Assembly (NCBI GenBank): GCA_963920525.1
Contig: OY986438.1
Coordinates: forward strand, 194,213,962 to 194,277,961
DNA from: Dichetophora obliterata
Lineage: Eukaryota > Arthropoda > Insecta > Diptera > Sciomyzidae
DNA: 64,000 nt
Direction: 5' to 3'
Part shown: piece by piece, positions 53,923 to 64,000 of the stretch
Layout: each line of letters begins with the position of its first letter
Position numbering within the stretch: position 1 is the stretch's first letter
Position numbers and translations under genes: made by a program
Notes under the pieces: generated by a model
The model's database searches: none
What the model was told of the DNA's origin: nothing
The model's input: the letters and a program-made list of their open reading frames with translations, nothing else

Positions 53923-55900
53923 AATATACAATTAATTTATAAAAAACAACAAAAATATGGATTGAACATAAAAGTAATCTCCCAAATGATATCCGCACTA
54001 AAATTAAATGGTAACAAATAAAAAAAGGAAGAATATTGGCATTTCCAAACTGGCGTACGTACGATTTGTACTAAGAAATATAAATAAAAAATAGAATGAA
54101 AATGCCCCATTTTAAAAAAGGCTTTTTTACATTTTTGTAGTAATTAAATAGCACTTTGTTAAGTAAAAACAATGACTACAATCGACCCTAAGGATTTAAA
54201 GATATAAGCAAAAATATGTGCATGCTGGCGTTACGTTACAAAAAACGGAACGATTTTTGACTTGGATTACAAAAATTGCAAAAATCTCTGAATTGGGCAA
54301 AACCTTTTGTATACAACTTTTTTTAGAAGGGTTTAAAATAACGCAAGTTTAATTTTCAAATGATCAAATTTTAAAATCTCTGGTTTTTTTGTATTAAACT
54401 TTTTGATCTGGCGTTACGTTACTGACGTTACGTTACTTAAATTTGCATTGTAGTTTAATTGGGTAATTAAGTAATTAGGTACTTCAGTAATTATGCAATT
54501 AAGTAATTAAAAACAAATTTAATATATTGTTATTTCCTTGCCTCAACCATTTTTGCATTAATTTTAGCCAATGCCTTTAATTTTTAATAAAACAAAAAGT
54601 TTACTAAACATTTACGAAAAAGAAAAACTACATTTGTGAAACAGTGCAGACGATTTATTTATCATGGTAAATGAATTTATGTCTACTTTTTTATATTAAT
54701 AAAATTAAAATGTTTTTCTTAGATATTATCTTAATTTGATAAGTTTTAATTATTTGGTCACGGTAGACTTTTCTGTGGAAATGTCCACATGCAGAAACCA
54801 CATGCATTTATTGTAAAATATACAAAAATATGCGCAATAAATATACAAAAACAGGTATTTTTTGTAAAATATAGAAAAATTTGCGTGAGATTCCTAGACA
54901 TTATTTTCGGACGCTTATTTCTTATATATCATAAACTGTTTAATAATATGTTTAATTAAGATGAATATGGTTAAAAAGTTTTCTATGTGTTTGACTTGCA
55001 GTTAAAATCGGAAAGGAACATTCCTCCTTCATTTGTTATAAGTGTCAATATATGATAAATGTATTTTTAGTGTCACCAGAGCAAAAGTTATGTATTTGAA
55101 TTAGTATTAAATATCTCACAACTTCGCAATGTGTATGCATAATATTACGGGCCAGAAGACAAATGCATTTTTTAAGTATTATAGGCCCCAGCGGAAAATT
55201 TGTATCCAAAGGAGTGACACCATGGACAGGGTAGTCCAAATCGAAATAAGAAAGTGACGTTCTATTAGTATTTTTATTTATTACAGTTTATTATTTTAAT
55301 TAATGAAATTATATCAGTTTGAAGTAAACACAAAGAGATCTGATTAAAAACAAATCAATAAAAATAATTAATATAAAATTAAAATTGAATCAAATTAAAA
55401 TCAAACCACTTCTTACAAAATATTAAATATTTGTATTTAATTTGATTTAAATTGAATTTAATTCTGAGGCGAGTGTTATACCTTTATCTCAGTTTATACA
55501 AGTCGTTTAATGATGTTCTTTCGTAAATATGTATTGTTTTCAATTTCTATTGATTAGAAATAAAGTGGTATACAAAATTAAGACAGCTAAAGGTGTAGGA
55601 GTATAAATAGGTAGCAAGCAATACGCTGCTACATCGTCAACTTTAATATCATGTATTTTAGTGTATCAAGAAAAGAAATTGAATGAAACAAAAAATGCTT
55701 TTATTATTAAATTCGCATTAACACAAAGTTTCTTAAAAGTTATTTCATTAATAATAATTACTTTTGAATCGAAAAAATTTTGTTTAAAATCAAATGTAAC
55801 GGTTTTTAGTAATTAGTTTTCGAATAACTCCCTTTTAACACAAATTCTCTTCAAGGGCTTAAAAACTAACAGAAATTAAAATAAGCTTCATAATCTTATA
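53923..55900. other. AT-rich DNA without a gene
   Basis: ggcgttacgttac occurs at 54229 and 54413, with gacgttacgttac at 54423. A run of aattaagtaatt units is at 54460-54512. No gene seen. Confidence 0.5.
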
Positions 55901-55913
55901 CTTCATCGTCATG

Positions 55914-57240
55914 TCACCATAGTTTAGCATAATAACCGTTACAATCCGGACACTTGGTTAGTTGTCCACGAATATTATTAGGATTTATTGAAAGAAAGTA
56001 ACTCTTTAAAACTCGCAATATTTCTGCAGACTGATACGTTAAAAATTCAGCATCTAGATTTGCATAATTTTTGAGACAGTGTGAAAGTATTCTAAACAAA
56101 ATTGTCTCAGTTGCAATATGAGTTTTAATAACAGCATGAATATTGTCCAGTTCAGACTCAATAAATTGTCGCGTCAAGCCAAACATGAAACGAAATGTGG
56201 CTTCTGGAAACGCGTTGGCCATATCTAGAGCAACATCCTGAAAACTGGCTGCATTTATTATATGCTCCAAAAAGTTACTTCCGAAATCCACTAGTGGTAC
56301 TACAGCGCCACATGCCAGAACTATGTCTGCTGTCATTAGAGCTTCTAATGAATCATTTGATGAATTAAGGTTGGTGAAAATAAAGCGAGCCGCCTTATCA
56401 TTACTACCAGGCGCATTTCGAGCGCATTCCTTAGCTTCGTCAGATTTGAAGAAACATGTTAATTTTTTCATTATTTCCAGTTGCCTATCTTTCAAAAGTT
56501 GAAGGCAATGGTTATCATATTGACTGATGATCTCCTTAACTTTTAAGATAACAAGTTCTCTAGGCATTTTTATGCCGACCTTATCTTCAATAAATTCCAA
56601 TGAATTTTCGATAAAATGAATTGACAATTCAATGATAAAATGGAATATCTCGTCCGTATATGTACGCGCCAAAGCAATCACTCCTTCTTCCAGAGTACCA
56701 GCATTGATGACATGGGTGAATAAAGAAGTACCCAACTCCGCAAATGATAGGATAGCACCACTTGCCAGTGGAAAACTTATTTTCATTAGTTCTACAATTG
56801 GATCAAATTGTGACTTCTTATCAGAATAGCCACTATTAGTTGGGAAATCGTTACTGTTACTGCTATTCTCCGTTACCACCAGTCGATTTGGCATTGAACT
56901 GGATCCAGTTTTATTAAAAATATTTCTTGTGTCTGAATTTTGGTGTGACTTTGGAAGGGGCTGTTTAACTTTACTCAATATATCAGGACCTTTAGAATGT
57001 TGTACACTATTGCGCAACACCTGTGTATCCACTGGTAATTCATTGTTGAGCATCACTGGTTTTTCAGCTCCTCCAAATGAGGGACGCACTTTTTGCTTAT
57101 TTAGCTGACGATTGATTTTATGTAAGTCATTAAGATATTGTTTGCTTGGTATTTCATTAACGCTGCGTATTACATCAATTCGACCTTTGTCTGTACCTTG
57201 AATACGAATCGTTTCTTTTGTCATCTTGTCGAACATGCGC
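55914..57240 (-). CDS. Unrecognised protein with two copies of a helical unit
   Basis: A 440-residue frame from the ATG at 57236, ending at 55914. Bases 57241-57243 form a good 3' splice acceptor on the minus strand (tttcag), and the frame is open back to it. An upstream exon is therefore likely and this ATG may be internal. Residues 1-145 are polar, basic and Ser/Asn-rich, probably disordered. Residues 148-267 (ELMKISFPLASGAILSFAEL...) and 298-417 (ALMTADIVLACGAVVPLVDF...) are a clear internal duplication, exactly 150 residues apart. Matched landmarks are H(V/I)INA, F(R/H)F or FHF, FIE(N/S)xLxxI and a Cys-containing third helix. The protein ends CPDCNGYYAKLW with a Cys pair. No enzyme motif was seen. 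Codon usage and single-exon integrity suggest a real host gene. I do not know the family. Confidence 0.75.
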
Positions 57241-57460
57241 CTGAAAATGAAATGGATTATTATGAGTACTAGTAAAGTAGTTTCTAGTTAACATAAACTC
57301 AGCCGGCGTTTCGAGCGAAAGCTGTTTAAAATTTTGAAAATTAGCTACTTTTAAAAATATTACAAAAAAACTTTCATATTTTGCTTAATCTAACACATTT
57401 TGACATGCGTACGAAAATCACTTCAGTTTTTTGTTACGTCCAAATAGGTCATTTTATATT

Positions 57461-58133
57461 CAGCCCTATTCCAGAATCCGTCGTAGCGTAAATTTTCTTT
57501 CGGATTCGTAATGAAGTATTCTACAATCCGAATGGAATTCGAACATTCTTACATTCGTAGCATTGTAACTACACATTCCGAACGTATCAACTTTTGACAG
57601 CTGTTTTTCGGATTTTCTCACGAAAGCCTTGCCTCGACGGATTTGTTTACGAAAAAAGAAAACAAATTTTTATAGAATTAGGTCGTAAAATAAAACTTAT
57701 AATTAATTTTTGGTTAATAAAGTTAAATTATTTTTATTTAAACCTGTGAATATGTGAGTTGAAATTTATTTAGTGCATTTCCTACGTTCCGTAATCCATT
57801 TCCAAAGGGTTGATGGAATCTCGCAGTATTCTTCGACGAATTTTCATAGATTCTCTATGTGAGAAATCTTCCTTTTATTGTGCGAAAATTGCAATTGCAA
57901 TGAAATCCATTAAAAGTCACAGCTAAAAAATACAATTTTTATTAAAAACACTTTAGTTTTTCAATTTTTCTTTTTATTTATTGGTCTGCTGTTTAAACCA
58001 GTTGTTTTCGAACTCCCGAAAGTAAGTTCGAAAAGGGGAAGTTTCTTTCGGATTTTGGATTAGCAAATTTGTCGTATTCGTAGCGTAGCTTTACGTTCGG
58101 AAATTCATTACGACGGATTCTGGAATAGGGCTG
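57461..58133. mobile_element. MITE with cagccctattcc ends (673 bp)
   Basis: cagccctattccagaatccg (57461) and cggattctggaatagggctg (ends 58133) are perfect inverted repeats, flanked by att on both sides. Further inward matches include tttcggattttgg-type blocks and cgtagcgtaa / ttacgctacg-like pairs. It is just upstream of the unrecognised gene, possibly within its first intron or promoter. Confidence 0.85.
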
Positions 58134-58860
58134 ATTGTGTTGTGCAATATATTTAACCCTTAATATCCCAACGTTGCCTGAGAGCAATTTCGCTTGTTTG
58201 TCGGCATACAATCTATTTGTTTTTGTTTACTTAAACGCAGGCCCGCAGAGAGCCAAGTTCGGGCGCGAAGGGTTACAACATATGGGCCCTCCTGAAACAC
58301 AAAAAAAATCCAATGAGATTATACATCTACAGAACACTTTTAGAGCTCTCTCGCACCTAGTTGCTCCAACAATGTTACTTGGGTAGCCTCGGGTATAAGC
58401 TATTCAAATCGTTCCTCTTATAATCTATTCCTTTCCTTTCAGGTTAAAGACCAACCGTTGTTTGTATAAGGCGCATGCTTGATTCTGATCTTTAAAAAAA
58501 AAACTTCGATAGAACTAGCAGAAATTTTTTTATTTTTTGTACGCAACTCATCAAGTAAGCCACTTGATCAACCCAGCAGTCGTAGGAATCGATGCTTTAG
58601 TAATGATTTAGCGATGTTTTTGCTATCAACCATCGATACCTTTTTGTAAGTAGCTTTATATATTTTTTAACATTGCATGTCATACGAAAGCTATCGATGC
58701 TCTAGCGATACAATAAAACTATATAAAAAACACAAAATAAAAAACACAAACTTTCAAGGAAGGTGTGGGGAGACAATATTGATCATTTTAAAATAAATTA
58801 GATATGTGGAGAAAACACAAATGCTATCATCACACAACCAAAATCATCAATATAAAAAGT
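58134..58860. other. No gene seen
   Basis: Contains short tatcgat-type repeats at 58590-58720 (for example gaatcgatgcttta, accatcgatacctttt, ctatcgatgctct). An upstream exon of the 55914 gene could lie here, but none could be chosen. Confidence 0.4.
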
Positions 58861-58953
58861 TTTTAACAAACTTCAAAACCACTACAAAGGAAAAAATAAT
58901 GTTTAATTACTTTTCACATTAATTCTTGGTAAAATTTGATAATTTATTTATAC

Positions 58954-60898
58954 ATGGGTCATTCTTTTACAAACCGTACAGATTTCAACAAAAAATTACC
59001 GACCCATTTTTGATTTGCATGAAATTTTTTTCACGGGTTCTTTGTCGAAAAAAAGAGACATGTGTTCGAGGATTTTTTTGTAAAAATAGAGGGCGTTAAC
59101 TGTTTGAGATTTTCGTGATTTTTGCCTTGGAAATTAATTTTCAAAAATTCATAGCTAGAAAAAACTTCTTTGTTTCATTTTGAAGAATTTTAAGAAAACA
59201 AATTTAAAAAAAAATTTATGAAAAAGTTCATATTGTTATACGCAATTTAAATTTTTAAATAAATTTTAACCAATCTTACTTATTGTTCAAAGGAATTAAA
59301 AAAAACAGTTTAGTTACATTTTTTATAAAAAGTTAATTTATTTTATTTCTTTATATATATAAAGGACGAAAATATATAATTTTTGATATATATCTATTTT
59401 ATAATTCATAAAATTCATATTTTCTGGCATAATAATACTAAAATAATAACGGTACATTTTTTGAGATCACTGAAGTCTTTGAAAGGTTAATTCTTTGGTA
59501 GCAAGATTTCCAGCCGAAGAGAAACATCTCTCCAACTCAACACTAGTTGGTGGAATTTTTATCAATCATATCAAATACTTTTTGAAGTAGATTACTGCGA
59601 GTGCTACCATTTAAATATATTTTTATTTCATTTTTGACCATTTGAGGTAAATTTAGTTTTTTTTAAAAGTTTTTACTCGAATGTCAAATTAAGGTGTTGC
59701 ATTTTTGCAATTTGAAGGCAATCCTGGGATCCCGAAAATTCCGGGATTTTAGGTCTTATAATCCTGGGATTGTCGGGACTGGAAAAAGTCCGAGATCCCA
59801 GATTGGAAACCTTTTTAGTGTATAAAAATTATGTGTAATGAAGGTATAATTTAATTACAATATTATTTAATTAGATAATATTGTTTATTAATAAATCCAT
59901 CTATTCTTTACTTCAGCTGTTGCAGCAGTTGTGCCCTCTCTCTCTCACCAATCGTTGCCACCAATCTCACCATCAGTAAGACGCCGACAAAAAACATAAA
60001 ACCCTGCCTGCAAAATAGTCTAAAAGATCACAAGGCAAAAGTATTCGTAATGATGCTTGTTTTAATCCTTTAAATTTAACAAAACATTCAAGTTACTGCA
60101 AGTCAATTGTATAGTAGTTAATGAGTTATTGTAAAAAAATCTGTGATTCCTGCCGCTAAAAAGCTATAATGATTAAAGATACTTTAAAATAATATTGAAT
60201 TATTCCAATCTCACTTCAAGAGTTGAAAAAAAAATATTATAAAAATTAGTAAGTAAAGACTGATGTAATATTGAGACAAAACTATGTACGTGTAGAATAC
60301 TAATGAATTGAAATCGTAATATATCACTTTATTTGCTGAAATAATGTAATTGTCAATTAAAGTTTGACCCAATTTTCTATAAAGCCTCATTTATTAATAA
60401 ATAATATTGTTCAATTAAAAATATAAAACATACTACATATATACTTATATATACTATTGGCCATATAATACAGAGAACAACGGTATGAGACGAAAATTCG
60501 AGGTGTACTTTGCAACTGGCGCGCTGACGTCAGGTACCGCGCGAGTTTATTTAATTTTTTGCAATAGTAATTATCATTTCTCCATCGATTAAAAATTGTT
60601 TTTAATGTAAAATTGGACATAGAATACGATGGTTATGTTTAAAACACGCTAAGTGGTGGGTAAGATTGGTAAAAATTTATTTAAAAATGTCAATTTCGTA
60701 TAACAATATTATAACAATTTTTGAAAATTAGTCTCCAAGGCAAAAATCACGAAAATCGCGCTTTTAACGGCCCCATATTTAAAAAAAATATCTTCGAACA
60801 CGTGCCTCTTTTTTTTGATATAGAACCCGTAAAAAAATTCATGCAAATCAAAAATGTGGCGGTCAGAATAATGTTCGGTTTGTAAAAGAATGACCCAT
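58954..60898. mobile_element. Inner long-TIR element nested in the fold-back
   Basis: atgggtcattcttttacaaa (58954) and its reverse at 60879-60898 begin inverted arms that stay recognisable for about 300 bp. Paired blocks include tttttgatttgcatgaa and ttcgtgatttttgccttgga. Its middle contains a hAT coding remnant. Confidence 0.75.
59467..59815 (-). pseudogene. hAT transposase C-terminal remnant
   Basis: The minus strand from about 59553 reads PPTSVELERCFSSAGNLATK, then a stop at 59467. This is the signature of the hAT dimerisation region (P-x-S-x-x-x-E-R-x-F-S-x-x-G). Upstream codons to about 59650 are frameshifted. The neighbouring 59715-59810 has cggga/tcccag motifs like the ends of the 49794-53922 element. 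Whether it belongs to the 58954 element or is a separate insertion in it is not settled. Confidence 0.75.
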
Positions 60899-61269
60899 AT
60901 AGTATTAAATTGGAAATCTTATTATTATAATTTTTTTTCTATTTTGTATTATTATCATAAATATATTAATTTCTCCATGAATAAAAAACCTTTAAAGCCG
61001 GAACGTTTATTTTACAAAAGTCTGGTTATATAAGCGCCGACTTTAAAGGTTGTTTATTCATGGATAAATTAATATATTTATGATAATACAAAATAGAAAA
61101 AAATTATAATAGGATTTTCGATTTAATACTATGTATAAATAAATTATCAAATTTGACCAAGAATTAATGTGAAAAGTAATTTAATATTTTTTACTTTGTA
61201 GTGGTTTTGAAGTTGGTTTCTTTTTTTTTGTTAAAAAGTTTTTATTTCTTCCTTTTTAGAGATTATGAT

Positions 61270-61890
61270 AACAATTTTTCTCATTCTTGTAACGAATTTT
61301 CGTAACCAAGTGTCAACATTAACTGAGAAAAAGTATTTTTCTTATAACGCCATGCCCTTTTGTCCAATATCGCCCACTTTATTGACCGTACATTTTCATA
61401 ATTATGCATTTCCCTGTACCTAATTTCAGTATTCTAGTGTCAATATTATTCGAGTTACGGCGTTTTTCTAATATTGCCACGCCTTTGTCGAAGAAAGCCC
61501 ACTTTTTTGACCGTAATTTGTAATAATTGTTCCAACCCTTGTACCAATTTCCAGTACCCTAGTGTCAATATTAACTAAGATACAGTTTTTTCTTATATTG
61601 CCACGCCCTTTTGTCCAACAACGCCCACTTTCTTCATAGTAAATTTCTATAATTATGCCTACCCCTATACCTAATTTCAGTACCCTTGTGTAAATATTAC
61701 TCGAGTTACAGCGTTTTTCCAATATTTCCACTATAAAGGGTATCGAATAACGCCCACTTTTTTGAACATAACTTTTAATAATTGTACCCTGTACTAAATT
61801 TCAGTACTCTAGTGTTATTCGATATACAAAGTGTTTCTTATATTGCCACGCCCCTGTGTCGGATACCGCCCATTTTTTTAGACGGGCACC
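61270..61890 (+). repeat. Degenerate tandem array, about 5 x 125 bp
   Basis: The block cgcccacttttttgac-like recurs near 61371, 61495, 61621, 61750 and 61866. Each repeat also carries aatttcagtaccctagtgtc and cttatattgccacgccc. Copies differ by 15-25 percent by eye. A short open frame on the minus strand here is a by-product of the repeat. Confidence 0.8.
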
Positions 61891-62990
61891 TCCGCGTCTG
61901 ATATATTTATCTGTTGACAAAAAATTGTGGCAATCGGGCAAGTACTTTAGGAGTTATCGATGTACATCCATCGATGTACATACAAAGCTTAATGAAGCCT
62001 TGCAATTTCGGTTTAATGTAATATAAATTCAAATAATTTGCTTAATATTTATTCTAAAATAGATTGCAAATAAATCGTTAAAAAAACATATGCGTCGTTG
62101 GACACACGAGTAAAGCGAAGCTTTTTCGCATTTTAATAGATTTGATAATTATGTGGTTTTTAAATAAAATAATTTTTAAATTCAAAAACTTTATATACCA
62201 AAAATTTAATCAAAAAAATACACATTAATACATATTTACACCAGTACATTTTATTACATAACATTATTATTTTTGCCAACCAATGTTGCTTCTGTACTAA
62301 AAACAGAAAAAAGGGCATTTTATTTTTTTAATGGCACATTTATTTTCGAGATTTTGGAATTGTTTAAAAGAAAATATTTGCAAATATAAAATTGTATTGA
62401 CCCAAAGGCAACTTTCATTATTTAAAATAGTTTTTCAATTAAGTAAGGGTTGATGAAAAATGCGGTTGGAAATATGCGACATTCAACATTTCGCACTATT
62501 AACACATTAAGCAAAACAATAAGAAAAATTCAATATTTAAAACAATAAAAAAACTGCAAACTTAAGAAAAAAATGTTTTAAGAAAAGGTGGAGCTAAATT
62601 TTAAAAAAATCCCCGTATTTGTTTTTGTGGGCTTACATTACTTGGTTTTGACATAAGACTCCTAAAAGCCGGCAGCGCAGTCGCGTCTTATAGTACCTGG
62701 GTTAATGTACCTTGATAATACTTTTTTTAACATGAAGTTGGAAAGTTCAAAAAATATCAAATAAATATTTCTTGTTTAGACCTTTTTGTGTGTTGACAGT
62801 TTTGTCGAGTAGCTTTCGATATCATTTTATACTGAGAAATCCTTATAATTGCAATTTTCAATTTCTAGAATTAGTCGATAAATATACATAGCAATATATG
62901 TATATTGTTTTGCTTTTTGTATTGTTTCGTTACTTTTAACAAAATGTTTAATTAATTTAAAAAAATATTAGATACTTTTATTGTATCCAC
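61891..62990. other. No gene seen
   Basis: The palindrome atcgatgtacatccatcgatgtac lies at about 61957-61980. tcgttggacacacgagtaaa and cgaagcttttt (62095-62130) may be the end of the dispersed repeat that carries the 125 bp array. Confidence 0.45.
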
Positions 62991-63004
62991 ATAGTTTCAA
63001 ATAA

Positions 63005-63450
63005 TTCCCACTGGAGAACGAATGTATCCGTCTTCGAAGACGTCTTTCAAGACAGCACTCAGTCTTCGAGGACAGATCGCTCCAATCCTATAGCTGTGCT
63101 CGAAGACCATTTCGAACAAATTAGCCAAACGATTTGCAAGACTATTCTTCGCCATGTCTTCGACGACGGATGGGATGTACGTGTTCGCTTAAAACCAGTA
63201 CACATCTGCTTGTGTTTGCACCATCGCGCTCTCTTGCTTTATGCTTTCCACTCTTCTTCATTCCCTTCATGGAGCGATCTGTCTTTGAAGCCAGATTTTC
63301 TGCTTTTTAATATATATTTTAAAAATTAAAAAAAAAATTTTTTTACAAACATTTCGTACGATTTATTTTGCTCCTGAATTTATGAATACAGGTCAGCAAA
63401 AAACCCGTATTGTTACTCCGTTGTCTTCGAAGTCGACTTTCGCTACTGAG
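63005..63450. mobile_element. Probable small inverted-repeat element
   Basis: cttcgaggacagatcgctcca (63065-63085) pairs with tggagcgatctgtctttgaag (63270-63290), and cttcgaa-rich sequence lies at both outer ends (63030 and 63424). Exact ends are unclear. Confidence 0.5.
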
Positions 63451-64000
63451 TTTGTATGGAAAAGATTTTTTTTTAGAACAAATACTTATGTATTAATCAA
63501 AGCAAATAGTTTTTAAAACAGATTCTATACTATAAAAAATGTACTGACAACAATTTATTTACTGATTTTACAGCAATTAGAAAGTGCATAAGGGAATAAG
63601 AAAAACAAAACTATATGGTTTTATTTATTTGCTAGTATAAAAGCCTGTCCTACGACAGGTCCTCGCACACTTCCTTTTTGGAGCCTTTTTTCTCTTTTTT
63701 TAAAGCATGATTTTTTATACACTTGATTTTTGCAAAATACAAATGTACCACTTTAAATAACACTTTACGTATTGAAGCAGTGTTGAAAAATTAGTTCAAG
63801 TGTATAAGTGCAAAAAGTCGAGATTGGCAACAATCATATTCATACACAAATTTACAAATTGGCCTTGAAACCTCAATACGTATCAACTTAGGTGTCGTTA
63901 GGTGGCTGATACAATTATATTTTTTGGTACAATCGACTCAAAAGAATTTCATTCAATTCGTCATAACTTTTTTATAAAATGATGAAAAAAGAGGTAGTTA
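63451..64000. other. No gene seen
   Basis: AT-rich DNA to the window end. A short perfect hairpin, cctgtcctacgacagg, lies at 63644-63659. Confidence 0.45.

Larger units (their letters stand above)
58863..61225. mobile_element. Fold-back element, outer layer
   Basis: The outer arm 58863-58953 (aaacttcaaaaccactacaa ... gataatttatttata) is mirrored at 61135-61225. The middle is itself palindromic: 60905-61000 and 61035-61130 pair around a short loop near 61010 (ccatgaataaaaaacctttaaa against tttaaaggttgtttattcat). The left half is broken by the 58954-60898 element. Confidence 0.75.

Noticed and set aside
61468..61731. 87-residue minus-strand frame with internal repetition
   Set aside because: The repetition mirrors the 125 bp DNA array; it is a by-product of tandem repeats and not a protein.

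Overview
The window is nuclear DNA from an insect, most likely a higher fly and plausibly a tephritid fruit fly. The evidence is spliced eukaryotic genes with fly-like short introns, AT-rich gene-poor DNA, and several classes of eukaryotic transposon. A tRNA-derived SINE contains a segment (CCGTTCGGAGTCGG) that I associate with tephritid genomes; this is recollection, not a search. Three host genes are visible. (1) A complete eight-exon gene on the minus strand (30938-38908) encodes CPSF6, the RNA-binding subunit of the pre-mRNA cleavage factor CFIm. (2) A complete three-exon gene on the plus strand (47169-48845) encodes an ST7-family membrane protein. (3) A minus-strand gene (55914-57240) encodes a protein I do not recognise; it is built from two copies of one helical unit about 150 residues apart, and probably has a further 5' exon.

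Region by region: 1-1935 is the 5' part of a non-LTR retrotransposon (LINE), open through the window edge. 2950-4445 is a broken mariner-type transposase gene split by about 0.7 kb of foreign DNA. 6375-15100 is a three-deep nest of LINEs: element D sits in C and C sits in B, each level supported by a short target-site duplication and by protein reading that continues across the gap. 15150-27630 is almost entirely non-autonomous inverted-repeat elements (fold-back elements and MITEs), some nested, plus tandem arrays. 27630-30937 is AT-rich and probably includes the CPSF6 3' UTR. 30938-38908 is CPSF6; its introns hold two Helitron helicase relics and two MITEs, one of which interrupts a Helitron. 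39870-42035 is a second copy of LINE family B with a SINE inserted in it. 42830-46420 is a LINE 3' fragment next to a decayed Ty1/copia element. 46420-46820 is a MITE relative of the one at 21132. After ST7 comes a 4.1 kb composite with terminal inverted repeats (49794-53922) that contains at least four other inverted-repeat elements. The last part holds the unrecognised gene, further nested fold-back DNA with a hAT transposase remnant, and a degenerate 125 bp tandem array.

The host genes have unrelated roles (mRNA 3'-end processing, a membrane protein, unknown). The coherent story of the window is repeated transposon-into-transposon insertion. Many boundaries can be fixed to the base because the interrupted element can still be read, or because a short target-site duplication is visible. 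I saw no tRNA or rRNA genes, CRISPR arrays or bacterial features.
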